DNA of 64,000 nucleotides, from the NCBI GenBank assembly GCA_025642065.1, contig JAODUP010000161.1, positions 197,001 to 261,000 on the forward strand, given 5' to 3'. Numbering within the stretch: position 1 is the stretch's first letter; each line of letters opens with the position of its first letter. The notes beneath the pieces are model-generated. The model worked only from the letters and a program-made list of their open reading frames with translations, searched no databases and was not told the DNA's origin. Shown piece by piece: positions 23,904 through 34,347 of this stretch. A program made the translations under genes and the position numbers. This DNA comes from Paralvinella palmiformis (Eukaryota; Annelida; Polychaeta; Terebellida; Alvinellidae).

Positions 23904-24151
23904 CTATAAAGCCGAGCACAGAACAAAAACATTTTCAATGTTAACAAAATATTGAATCAGTCATTAATATTGTAGTCGATTCACTTCTTCCAGGTATTTG
24001 TCAGCTGATCGGCGTCATAGTGTACGGATCTGACTACGTCGACGCCATAGATTATTTGGATTGGGCTTTCTGGGTAGCGTGTGTCGGCGGCGCTGGTCAT
24101 ATAGCTAACTCTATTATTACCTTCATACTGGACTGTATATCGTGTTGTTGA
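19781..24151 (+). CDS. Claudin/PMP22/EMP-like four-pass membrane protein, three coding exons
   Basis: Coding exons are 19781-19970, 20354-20488 and 23994-24151, each with GT-AG borders and phase-1 junctions; joined they encode 160 residues. Members of this superfamily are integral membrane proteins of cell junctions or myelin-like membranes, usually 150-220 residues. Four hydrophobic segments are visible: about 6-25, 69-92, 102-120 and 132-154. The first extracellular loop has the family signature W-W (28-29), then G-L-F (41-43), Cys46 and Cys55 (C-x8-C); in claudins the third position of GLW is Trp, here Phe. The C-terminus is short (CISCC) and lacks a claudin PDZ-binding tail, which favours a PMP22/EMP-like or generic claudin-like protein over a classical claudin. 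The 3.5-kb second intron holds a TIR element and two large microsatellites. The start is supported by the acceptor 7 bp upstream. Confidence 0.9.
21082..21814. mobile_element. Non-autonomous TIR element (MITE), TA target, inside claudin-like intron 2
   Basis: The left end reads CAGTCTAACCTGCTTCTAA and the right end, on the opposite strand, reads CAGTTTAACCTGCTCTTAA, differing at three positions. TA dinucleotides flank both ends (21080-21081, 21815-21816). At 733 bp with no transposase frame it is a non-autonomous Tc1/mariner/pogo-type element. Its ends differ from the elements at 3479 and 44227, so it is a separate family. Confidence 0.85.
22882..23424. repeat. ACTG/ACGG tetranucleotide array with 172-bp higher-order repeat
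   Basis: The tract is built of ACTG, ACGG and related 4-bp units. A longer pattern beginning AACTTACTGAATGACTAACT recurs at 22906 and 23078, a spacing of 172 bp (43 tetramers), so blocks of variant units have themselves been duplicated. The end (about 23380-23424) is pure ACTC. Ser-Val-Pro-rich frames over it are artefacts. It lies in intron 2 of the claudin-like gene. Confidence 0.95.
23754..23902. repeat. (TAA)n microsatellite with duplicated AACAATGATTATGATGATGA insert
   Basis: The AAT array contains the same non-AAT insert at 23785 and 23851, 66 bp apart, showing expansion of a composite unit. It ends about 90 bp before the last exon of the claudin-like gene. Confidence 0.95.
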
Positions 24152-24487
24152 TTAGATAGCATCACAATGACGTAACACGTCCGTATGTTATATACCTGCT
24201 TCGTAAAAACCGTTAATAATAGATCTTTAGATGGAATCTGTCTTGATGGTCACTTTCAAGTAATATTTACTATTTAATTTTAAATTGAACTGAAAGTGCC
24301 TCAACATGAACAATTATCTCTGCATTGTGACATTTTTACGAAATGATTTGCATATATACACTAATAGGTCTATTATATCTTACAGGATATAGAGTGACAA
24401 TTGTTAGGCCATACACAATATGGCGACGTTGCGATTTGTAATGATATATGCGATTTTATTACCCCGTTTTTGTGTGTAACATTATAA

Positions 24488-24547
24488 TTAACACGCACAC
24501 ATATGCGCGCGCACGCGCACGCACACACGCATATACGCATACACCCA
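24488..24547. repeat. Alternating CA/CG/TA purine-pyrimidine tract
   Basis: Imperfect ACAC, GCGC and ATAT units form about 60 bp of alternating purine-pyrimidine sequence in the presumed 3' UTR or downstream region of the claudin-like gene. Confidence 0.8.
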
Positions 24548-24677
24548 TACAAAGAGCTGAACTTAGTTTATTTCGATGTATGTTTAACACAGTAGGAGTA
24601 TTTATTTTATAAACCTTAGAGGATATTTCTATTTCTTAGAGCTGCTTATGTATAATCAAATATAAATATTATTTGAA

Positions 24678-24683
24678 CATAAA
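24678..24683 (+). promoter_or_regulatory. Possible polyadenylation signal CATAAA for the claudin-like gene
   Basis: No AATAAA was found in the 550 bp after the stop. CATAAA at this position is followed by a GT-rich stretch (about 24686-24718), the usual downstream element. This would give a 3' UTR of about 550 bases. Weak evidence. Confidence 0.25.
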
Positions 24684-25029
24684 GATGTGTTTGTATATAT
24701 GTGTGTGTTCGTGTGCGATCATTCATTGGTATATGAAACAGTAGTTTAAAATGAGTAAACGACGCAACAAAACATAAGTTCATCGAAAAGGTGTCAAATA
24801 TTAATTTTTAATTCATACTTATTAAAATATAATGTAAGAATCATTAGTAGTTCATTAGCAGTTTTTCATCCAGCCAGGTAACTGGCAAGATTTTCACCAC
24901 CGAATATACAATATATTCTAAATTCTAAATTTATTTAGAATTAGTCTCCGTGCGGAGGCTATAAATTACAGACGATATGCCTCTCCCTAATTTGAGGTTG
25001 CCAGCCACGTTAAAAACTGTTATTACGGC

Positions 25030-25030
<1 letters not shown>

Positions 25031-25068
<38 letters not shown>

Positions 25069-25069
25069 C
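25031..25069. repeat. (ATT)n microsatellite
   Basis: Thirteen ATT units. Confidence 0.95.
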
Positions 25070-25134
25070 AGGTATTCATATTGATCGTGATTGTGGTTAT
25101 TGTGCAGACAGTACGTAGATCCAAACATGGCCAT

Positions 25135-25450
25135 TTACTGGTACTGCCTGTTGTACTCGTATGCGGCACGTTTTTCTAGAGCCACGATCTCCTCTGATAT
25201 ATTAAGCCCATAGCATGACCTGTCGTTGATGAGCGTTATGGTTCTGACGACACTTTGTAGATGCGCCTTCCGGTAAACTGAAAATACTCTCTCACAGTCA
25301 GTCAGCATTGCTGTGAGAGCAGCGACCATTACTTGTACGAATGCGGGCAACTACGTCTGCCTTATCTCGGTCTTTATCATCGTGATTTCAGTCCAGTAAC
25401 GGTCAACATATTTCTGTACTTCAGCTTCTTCCATGCTGATCTGCGTCCTC
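25135..25450 (-). pseudogene. Possible hAT transposase C-terminal remnant
   Basis: A minus-strand frame at 25350-25135 (71 codons), extended upstream past one stop to about 25450, reads ISMEEAEVQKYVDRYW, then VQVMVAALTAMLTDCERVFS, then a charged helix. The DCERVFS core preceded by a hydrophobic helix resembles the C-terminal dimerisation segment of hAT-superfamily transposases ([ST]xxCER-x-FS). The conserved downstream LM/LR helix is not clearly present and no other transposase domains or TIRs were found. An alternative is an unrelated degraded gene. Confidence 0.4.
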
Positions 25451-25589
25451 CGTCAGCTGCTAATGCTCAATTGTTTCTTTACGGACCTCTTAGTTAAGAA
25501 AAGGAGCAAAGAGTTCAGCCAACCGAACAATTGGGGCATATGTTAGTTCATCGTTAGGTACAGATTAACCAAGTAATATAACAGCCTGT

Positions 25590-27660
25590 CTTGAAATAGA
25601 ACAATCTTTACCATTTTCCGTACAACAGCACAGTAAAAATCAAATCCAAACAGTTCTGGAAATATGTGAAAGCCAAACCGAAAGCCAGCTCTGGAGTATC
25701 AAATCTGGTCATTCAGACAGATGGAAAAGAGGAGCTAGCGACGGAAACAGACCAGAAAAAAACACAAATGCTATCAAACGTTTTCAGCAGCGTATTCACA
25801 AGTGAACCGGATATAGATATACCAAAATTGGAAACCAAGGTAGTGGAAAACCAATTGGAAGGCATAATAATTGCAAAGGAAGAGGTGATCAGGAAATAAA
25901 GAAACTGAAAACAAACAAGTCACCAGAACCGGATGTATTACAGCCAAGACTTCTAGAAGAACCAGCAGATCAAATTGGAACAGCAATGACAGTAATATTC
26001 AACTCAACTTTAGAGAACTTGTTAATGCCAGGCGAATGAAGACAATCACAAATCAAGGAAGCGAAAAGATAGCATGCACTTAGTGACCAGTCATCCATAC
26101 ACGCAATGTATGTCAGATTATTGAATCCTTAGCCATGGATCGTATAATAGGCAATATGGCCTCATAAGAAGAAATCGACAGCTCTACAGCTACTCAAAGT
26201 TCTATTGGGCAGAGATTCTGAATATATGAGGAGAGCTAGACGTCATATATGTTGACTTTATGAAAGCGCTTCCCAGTGTCTGGTAATATTGTCAGCTCGG
26301 TAACAGCATTACTATCTAATAGAAAACAATGAATGGCTTTTAAAGGACATTTCTCAGCTTGGCTTGACATCCTTAAGGGCATCACCAAAGGAGTGTCATA
26401 GAACCAATGTCATTTGTCTTGTATATAAATGATCTCCCTGATAACGTGGTCTCTCTAAATGAGCTCCGGTGGCCTAGCGGTTAAGCACCCGGCACTTGGT
26501 GCCAATGGTCACAGGTTCAAACCCAGCAAGAGGTCGAAACCTTTCCAGGGATTATTTTCTCGGCTTACAACGTCCGTTGGGTGGTGGACCACGTTAAATG
26601 GCGCTGACGTCTCCATTGAATTATTAAAAATAAAGGGGGCGTTAAAAAAAAACGAGGACGTGAAACACTCTGGCAGTGACCACCCTCAGGGTATTTCGGC
26701 TCCATCTTTCCGTACTGCTCCCCTGTGAGTGGTGGGGGAGGAAGGTTCTCAGCCACTCGAACACAGAGGCTGTGGCGAATAAGTGACATCCTCGGAATTC
26801 TCCCCGAACAACAAAACAAACAACATAGTCTCCAAAGTATTCATGTTGGCAGATGACAGAACGGTGTTTCCATAAATAAGATCAGTAGATGATAAACAAA
26901 CTCTACAAATGGACTTATATTAACTAAAAGATTGATAAAAGATGGCTTCTACGATTTCACCCAAATAACTTTAAGGCGAAGAAAATAGTAAGAAAGAAAA
27001 CAAAAATAACGTGACGAGAGAAACTTCATCATGAGTAAATCGGTTTAATTAAAACAAACACAATTCACGTATTAGATATTTGAGAAAAGGAAAAAGGTTT
27101 TTGGTGATCACGGTATACTGTAATTTAAGCTTCGAACACCGCATAATGGAGAAGGTTTCTAAGGCTAATCAGATGGTGGTGTTAGTTAGAAGATCCTTTG
27201 TATACCCCGATAAAGATAAGTTAGAAGATTGAACAAAACTATTGTCTGTCCTCACTAGGAATATGCTAACAAGAAAACAAAGCGATATTGCAACTTTGGA
27301 TAATGCCCAGAGGCAGGGAACCAAGCTGGATCCAGGTCTGGCGTACACTGAGAGACTGAAGAATTAAATATACCAAGTGTAGTATATGGAAGACTAAAAA
27401 GTCACATGATTGAGATGTACAAGATGTCCTCTGGTACATATGACGAGCGAGTTGTGTCAGATGTAATTACCGAGGCAGAAGAAGGACAAAAAACAAAATA
27501 CCAGAGGGAATTGCTATTAACTGCCGAAAGATTCAAACAAGATCTCGCCTAGACAGCACTATTTTAAAGAAAGGATAGTAGGTCCTTGGAACAGTTTGCC
27601 CGAGATAGCAGTGCAGCTCCCTATTATCTATATTTTAGAGATTTGATTAGGTATGTCTTG
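25590..27660 (+). mobile_element. CR1-like non-LTR retrotransposon, decayed, interrupted by a SINE
   Basis: Plus-strand frames with many stops preserve the ORF2 order of CR1-type LINEs. In the 25630-25900 block are TDGKEELATETDQKK and NVFSSVFTSEPD (linker before the RT). KLKTNKSPEPD (about 25905-25940) is the RT entry motif, and VDFMKALPSV (about 26250) a corrupted DFxKAFD. EPMSFVLYINDLPDN (about 26400-26450) precedes the SINE and VFMLADDRTVF (about 26838-26870) follows it, the latter being the ADD catalytic motif. Near 27135-27210 NLSFEHRIMEKVSKANQMV and RRSFVYPDKDK follow. QRQGTKLDP (about 27310) and a degraded GPWNSLPE tail (about 27580-27610) close it. The endonuclease domain is missing, so the copy is 5'-truncated as well as inactivated. 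Confidence 0.85.
26459..26827 (+). mobile_element. tRNA-derived SINE (family B) inserted in the CR1-like RT
   Basis: The head has A box TGGCCTAGCGG (26470-26480) and B box GGTTCAAACC (26514-26523) at tRNA-like spacing. A roughly 300-bp body follows, ending in an AACAACAAAACAAACAAC tail (about 26808-26825). It falls exactly between LINE residues INDLPDNVVS and VSKVFMLADD; the flanks GTCTCTCTAAA and GTCTCCAAAG look like a decayed target duplication. The body does not match SINE family A. An 89-codon frame over its start is incidental. Confidence 0.87.
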
Positions 27661-28299
27661 TATATAATAATAATAGTATACGAAATTTATATAGCGCCCT
27701 ATATAACCTGTATGAAGGTAACTCTAAGGTGCTCGACAACAAATAATTCATATGGATGTAACAGATTTACATCTTTAAAATTACACAATTCATATATATT
27801 ATTATGAAGCAGCTCTGAATTTGTGTCACAATGCCAAAGAAGTACATTTATCTTCAAAATAGATGATGATCTGGACATGCAGTATAAACGATCTCCTTCC
27901 CGTATATAAGTAAGTAAACTAAGTAGCTAAGTATATTAAGTAGGTTTTGAACCATTTGGTGGTCGAGACTTTTCTTAATAATCGTTATTCAATACAAAGA
28001 GGGGGATATTTTGTGGCAACATCATAGGAAAATTGCAGATTTCTTGAGAAACATTAAATTGCATTTATTAATGACTTATTATTAGTTATTTAGTTCGAAG
28101 GATTTTAGCTAATTGCTCATATCTCTGTGCAAAAGTTTGAAAATATTTCACTAAATGCTTATAAGGTAGTCAATGCAATTTCTGACATGCTGTATGATAA
28201 TAGTTAGCTAATACGTTAATGCATGACTCCCGTGAGTGATCATAATTTGTGATAAGCGGTAAATACTTCGCATGTGCCCACAGCCGCTAAATAAGAATG
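27661..28299. other. Intergenic; partial match to the repeat at 9601
   Basis: At about 27664-27740 an AAT-rich tract is followed by ATATAGCGCC and sequence resembling the start of the repeat at 9601-10050. The remainder shows nothing recognisable. Confidence 0.35.

Positions 28300-28378
<79 letters not shown>
28300..28378. repeat. (CA)n-(TA)n microsatellite
   Basis: Seven CA units followed by about 32 TA units. Confidence 0.97.
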
Positions 28379-28878
28379 TACAGAACTATATCATGGCTAT
28401 TTTCTAATTTTAACCATCATAGAAAATGACTTAATTCAAAATACAAATTTACAATAAAAGGTTTTTTACACGTAATCACTGGTAGAGGAACACCGCTGAT
28501 AAAGAAACTTCATTAAATAATAAACGACTATTAATTCAATTACCACAACCAAATTAACAATGAAAATAATAATAACCAAGATTTAGTTAATCGCCATTAC
28601 AAGTAGTATCCATTCACTTTACCGGTTCAGTGAAACATTGATAAGATAAATCTAAAATCGTATTTGTTTAATTGATATTATCAACCAAATGAAAGCAACC
28701 CGTAACAGATAAAAACGTATAAAGAGTTTCCAAGATAAAATTCACTTCAAAGATCCATTCGATTCCTTTGTCTGAAGGTTGGACTACTACACTAAAAGTG
28801 CGTCTCCATATGACAAGTTCTTACATTAGCATTTGACTGGATGACCTGAGTATTCGGGATGACTTCCATTGTACAATA
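28379..28878. other. AT-rich sequence, no gene seen
   Basis: No recognisable coding or repeat structure. Confidence 0.4.
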
Positions 28879-29050
28879 GGGCGTCTTCGGTGTATAGTAG
28901 TGGCGTGTTGGATCACAGATCATTACCACCCGTGGGCATATCTGAAGGTTGTTTCATATTTGACTCGCTTCATTAGCGTTGGAGGTTGCGCGGCCCATTT
29001 AGCCTGCCATGTACACAAAGGTGGCCGTAAATCACCAACCGTCAATCACC
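28879..29050 (+). mobile_element. SINE family A, second copy, lacking its B box
   Basis: Aligns along its length with the copy at 7442-7632, including GAAGGTTGTTTC, CGGCCCATTTAGCC and GGTGGCCGTAAA. The 14-15 bases carrying the B box (GTTCGAATCCCGG in copy 1) are missing: CCACCCG is joined directly to GTGGG. The A box is also degraded. It abuts the 5' edge of the L2-like LINE fragment. No target duplication is visible. Confidence 0.85.
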
Positions 29051-29054
29051 ATGA

Positions 29055-30500
29055 TCCATGGTTCAATAAGAACATACAAGCTGCAAAGAAGCACAGAAAG
29101 TATTGTGAGCGGCTGTGGATTAGGACCAACTTGTGTGTTCATTATGAAATGTTCAAGGTCAGTAAAATTATAGCTAAAAATACTCTTGCCTCTGCTAAAT
29201 CTGAATATTTTAGGTTTATGATTAAAGTATTACATAATTGTCAAACTGTCCTTCCAAATAATATCAACCCAGATAAAGATATTGCCCATTGTTTTAATAA
29301 CTTCTTCTTTCAACAAATATTAAATATACATAGTGGGTTCCATTCCACCACCTTATCGTAGGGTAAGCCATTGGTAGAAGAGTCAAGCATATCCATGATG
29401 GATACATTTGAGCCTTTCACAGAGACTGATATCAGACAGTTGCTGAGAAGGTCATATAATGTTTTCTGTGCAGATGACCCTATGCATAAATGGCTTGCGA
29501 AAGAGTGTTTGGATGTTCTGATAAGCCCAATTACAAATCAAGTTATATAGTGGTCTCATCGCTGAAACAGCCTTGGTTCGAGTGAGAAATAATATTATGA
29601 TGTCAATTGATCAAGGTAAGCCAGTAATACTTGTTCATCTGGGCCTGTCTGCTGCATGTGATACAGTTGGCCATAATCTACTTTTCACTGGGTTAAAAGA
29701 CATGTTTGGTCTGTCAGGTAAAGTACTTGAATGGTTTAGATCCTATCTGGAACAACGCTCCCAGAGAATGTCTGTTCATGGTATTTTATCTGACGTTCAG
29801 TTTTTGTTATCTGGTGTACCACCAGGTACGTGGTCCTCTGTTTTTTTTAATGTATACTCGTTCACTTTAGACCATTGAGCAGCTATGTGGCGTTAAATAT
29901 CACTTGTATGCTTATGACACACGGCTGTATATATCACTGGATGTTGACAATGATTTAAATTCCTTGAAGAATTTAGAACTTTGTATTGCTGATATTTGGC
30001 TACGGATGACTCAAAATCTTCTAAAACTAACTGATGATAAAACAAATATTAGATATATATGGCATATCCATATATCCCTAAAGACACCAGCATTACAGAT
30101 TTTTAATTTAGAATATTTCAGCTCTGACAAATGTTCGAAAATATGATCATATCACCCCAATGTTTTAAAACCTACATTGGCTACCTGTTAGGCAGTGTAT
30201 CCATTTCAAGATATTATTAATAACTTATAAATCTATTAGTGATATGTCGCAAAGGTACCTGTATGAACTGGTGTCCATTAGAAAGTCATCCCGAAAACTC
30301 AGATCATCCAGTCAGATACTATTGCAGATGCAAGAGTCGCGGCTCAAGTCATATGGTGATTTTGCATTTAGCGATGTAGTCCCCTTTTGTGGAATAGGTT
30401 GCTAGCAGATATTAGAAATGTTTCATCTCTTGAAAATTACAAATCTGTTCTAAAAACACATCAGTTCAAGGTTGTCTTCACAGATAAACAATTATTATCC
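29055..30500 (+). mobile_element. L2/CR1-like non-LTR retrotransposon fragment
   Basis: Plus-strand frames give, in order: the linker PWFNKNIQAAKKHRKYCERL (about 29057) to NTLASAKSEYF; a degraded RT entry block ending ITNQVI (about 29547); ETALVRVRNNIMMSIDQGKP (about 29562); a corrupted LDLSAAFDTV (LGLSAACDTVGH); LEWFRSYLEQRSQRMSVHG; LSGVPPGTW in place of the usual GVPQGS; YAYDTRLYISLD in place of YADDTQLY; LELCIADIWLRMTQN; then LHWLPVRQCIHFKILL and the LKTHQF end (about 30460). An internal deletion of roughly 200 bp removes the NYRPVS region at about 29548. Altered RT core motifs and stops make it dead. The 5' part, including any endonuclease, is missing. Confidence 0.88.
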
Positions 30501-33500
30501 TTTAAATCACCTACAGGGTTTTTACAGTCATATTATGTGTGGTATTATTATATTACATATTATTTGTACAGCGCATTTGAATGGTTCCTTCTAGTAATTG
30601 CGCTTTATTAAACTCCCATTATTATTATTAATATTATTATTATTAGTATTATCATTATGACTTTTTAATTGATACTTTAAAAAATACTTTTTCACGTATC
30701 ATCATCAGAATATCCAGTATTTGAAGCTATTGTGTATTCGGTAAGCGTGATTCATATTATAATCAGATACGCCCTATAATAGGGAATTACAATACTATAT
30801 TTGAGATATAACAAAGACATGGACTGCTGTTATAATTGATTTTAAGCCAAGAACGTTTTTAAAGAGGGGAAACTATATATTGGAAATAACCAGCACCTTT
30901 ACATTCCCAAGTTATCAAGTTTAGCATAACATAACATTATAGGATATTTAAGATTTGAAAACACCTAGGTAACACCAAGCATTTCTAAACTTAGCGAATG
31001 AAGACGAGAATTATTTAAGATATCCACTTTCCTGGAGTTTGAGATTATAAGATCACGTAGACTTTACAGATGTTGCATTTGTTCCAAACATGTTTCAGCA
31101 TCTAGGCTGCAAACATAAAGTTAGCCTTGATAATTAGAGTAACGCATAACATCAGATAGAGCTGGGTGTGGCATATTTTAGCATCAAATATCAGCCTACA
31201 TTCTTAAAGTTTGGAGAATGTTGTACTAATAGTAGTCTGTTTGTGATTGTATGTTTGATTGGAATTTAGTGTTAGCTTTTAAAGATACGTACTTCCGCAT
31301 TTATGATGTTAAATAATGTAACCAGCATATCAGATACTATTTCACACTTTCCATATATGAAATGTTCAGTCGTTATGTGGTCCATGCTAGGTGATGCGCT
31401 ATGATGAAGTTTATCGTTCAGTATTTCTACACATATTGACTAGATATTACACACATCCTATGCCTGCCAATGCCCAATTCACCTTGACATTGGCCAGTGA
31501 TCGTATGAGCTCTGCCTTATCTGATGCGCTCACATGACCTCTCTCATCAACCACTTCGATAAGATAATTGGCTGGGCTATTGTGGATGATGTTATATAAT
31601 CTATGGTAAATAACTGGTATTACTTTGTTTTCATTTTGTTTTTTCTTTGAATGTTTGAGTGTACATCAACCCATGATGTGTGCGTATTACCCTTGACATG
31701 AACTAACTTAAGCATAATGATAACACTTACAGGAGTAGGAGTTTCAGAATTGGATTCAATTCGATTGGATGCTAGAATTGTGAATGTAGGAAACTCGATT
31801 TAAGTCGTGTATTGCAACTTGTTCAATTGACCCTATCATTGTATCATTTGCACTCGATACGAGAACTGCGTCATTTCCAATATGCATTTGATTATTGAAA
31901 CTCTAATATGTTACACGTAGGAACTCTGATTGACTGAATAATCGGATTTCGTGCTGTTTTAAACAATACTCCCAATATTGAGATTAGTACCAATACAAAT
32001 TGGAATACTATGATTATATGGAGTATCAAGTACAACCAAAGCTAAAATGTACTACTCAACAAGTACACTGGAATCAATAGAAGGTAGTATGATGCCAACT
32101 TCCACATTAAGTTTATAATCTACCAGATGACAATTATCAGCCTTAACATAGAGCAAATTACTAATTTATTTAATCGAATAATCAGACTGCAAATGAACCA
32201 GGTAAAACATTTCTGATATAGCGGTAACCATGGAATCAGTATCAATCAAACAATTTGTTTTAACTTTTGTCAACACGATATTCGACACATTGGCATATCC
32301 AACTAATCCATCAAGAATACGATGACTGGGTTTGTGATATAAACGAGTTGCTTGCTCAAAGGCACTAATTTAAACTATTTTAAATTTGTGCTTTCTTTTA
32401 TTTATAAACCCAGATGGGACTCGTAATTCAAGGATCTTCAGTTCGAGCCACACATTAGGGGCCATATATTATATTGCCGGTATGATGATTGTTACAACTC
32501 CTCAAACATGACATCAGTTAGTAAGGGAGTGCTTAATTTTTGAGTAGAGTATATAAAGGACTAGAACAGAAGGACATCATTAAATACACGGTATTAATTT
32601 ATGACCAATTGTTTGTATACACATTTAACAACCTGTTTTGCCAGTATAGCCATTACTAATAAACAGCGCATCTATACAAGGACGTGAGTACTACCTACTA
32701 AGGTTAAGTTCTTAATACAGTAAAAGGCGCAACAGTAACATCATACAACTAATATAATTTCTATGTTATTCATAGTAAATAATTCGCTATAAGTTACTTT
32801 CGATATACCATGTTACTGAATGCGTGAACACGGTATTTATACTATTTCTGCTTTTGGTTGAGCGCGGATGTAACTAATGTTCATGATATTTGGTGGCATA
32901 TTTCATGAACCATGTTCAGAAAGTTCAACTCTATAATACAAAAAATGATTAAAACGCATATTGACAATGTGCAATAACGAACATATGACTAAAGTATAAT
33001 TATTCACATTGGCTGGACATTCTTCTTCTTGGTAAGACACATCTTATCTATGTGTCGTTTTAGTCTAGTATTGAAAGATAGATTGATGGGTAGCGAGATG
33101 GATATTTGATAAGATAACATATTTGTGGGCAATGGACATGTCTTGCATAAATTAATCAAAGTAATATTCTATACTACTTGAAGGCATAGCTTCGGCTGAT
33201 ACAGATCAGCATTATGTTGTTGAAAATTTGCAACCGATCAGTTAGCCTGCGAAAACAAGGTAGGAATTAGTGTCATATGATATGGCATTCTAAAAACTAA
33301 TATTCTTTTCTGAATGGCTACAATTTATTCATTATAAAAATTAACAAAATGAATTTAAGCTAAACAGTGTTTTGGGTTAAAACAATAAACAAAATTCAGT
33401 ATTTATTTTCACAAAACATGTTTTCTAGTAAATTACTATCTATCCCAATTTACTGGAGTGTCTTACGTGTAGTCCTCGTTGGTGCAAGTAATGTGTCTAT

Positions 33501-34299
33501 TATTTTCTTAAATTCGTCGTTACTCCATTATCAATGACCCATCTATGGTTCCCACTGACCAGATGCAAGATGAAAGTCATATGAAAGAGAAAAGCAGATC
33601 AGAACATGATTCTATCAATACTGTAGTAAAAACCTGTCTCTGGAAGACCACGTAATCTTACAAAATACCCTTACAAATATGTCACGTCTTATATTGTATT
33701 ACCATATAATCTAGTATTTATTACATAAACTGTCATATTTTAAAAATTTACTTTGAAGTTGCATTTGATTTCTGACACGTTCTGGCACAATGGGAAAAAT
33801 AACTCGTAATTTACTTTAAGCATTTTAATTGTTTCATGTATTATCTGTTATTTCTAGCCTGTGATATAATGAATACCGTGGAATAGTTGGGGAAAACGAT
33901 ATTCATGGTTAATTTTGACTTAATTAGTAAATCTATTTATTTATTTTAAAGTCATACTAGTATAACATAAATATGAGTGCACATCATTATACTGTTATCT
34001 GCTAAATATGCACTTCCAATTGGCTTGGCCTCCATATTATCATCAATCTATGATCTTGCATCAAGCAAAATCAAATGACCGACAACTTACCACTGATTAT
34101 CAAAATGATTGTTCTTTTTATTAATTAACCAGATCCTGCCTCATAATTTCAAAGTGATTATTTGTGTAATACAATAATGACTGCATCATTTTTAGATTAT
34201 GATGAATGAAATGGAATATTTCAGGCTCATCAATATCTTTAATATTAGTAAAATATCAAATATGATTCCATTCAGCAATGCATTCATGGCGTACTATAA

Positions 34300-34347
<48 letters not shown>

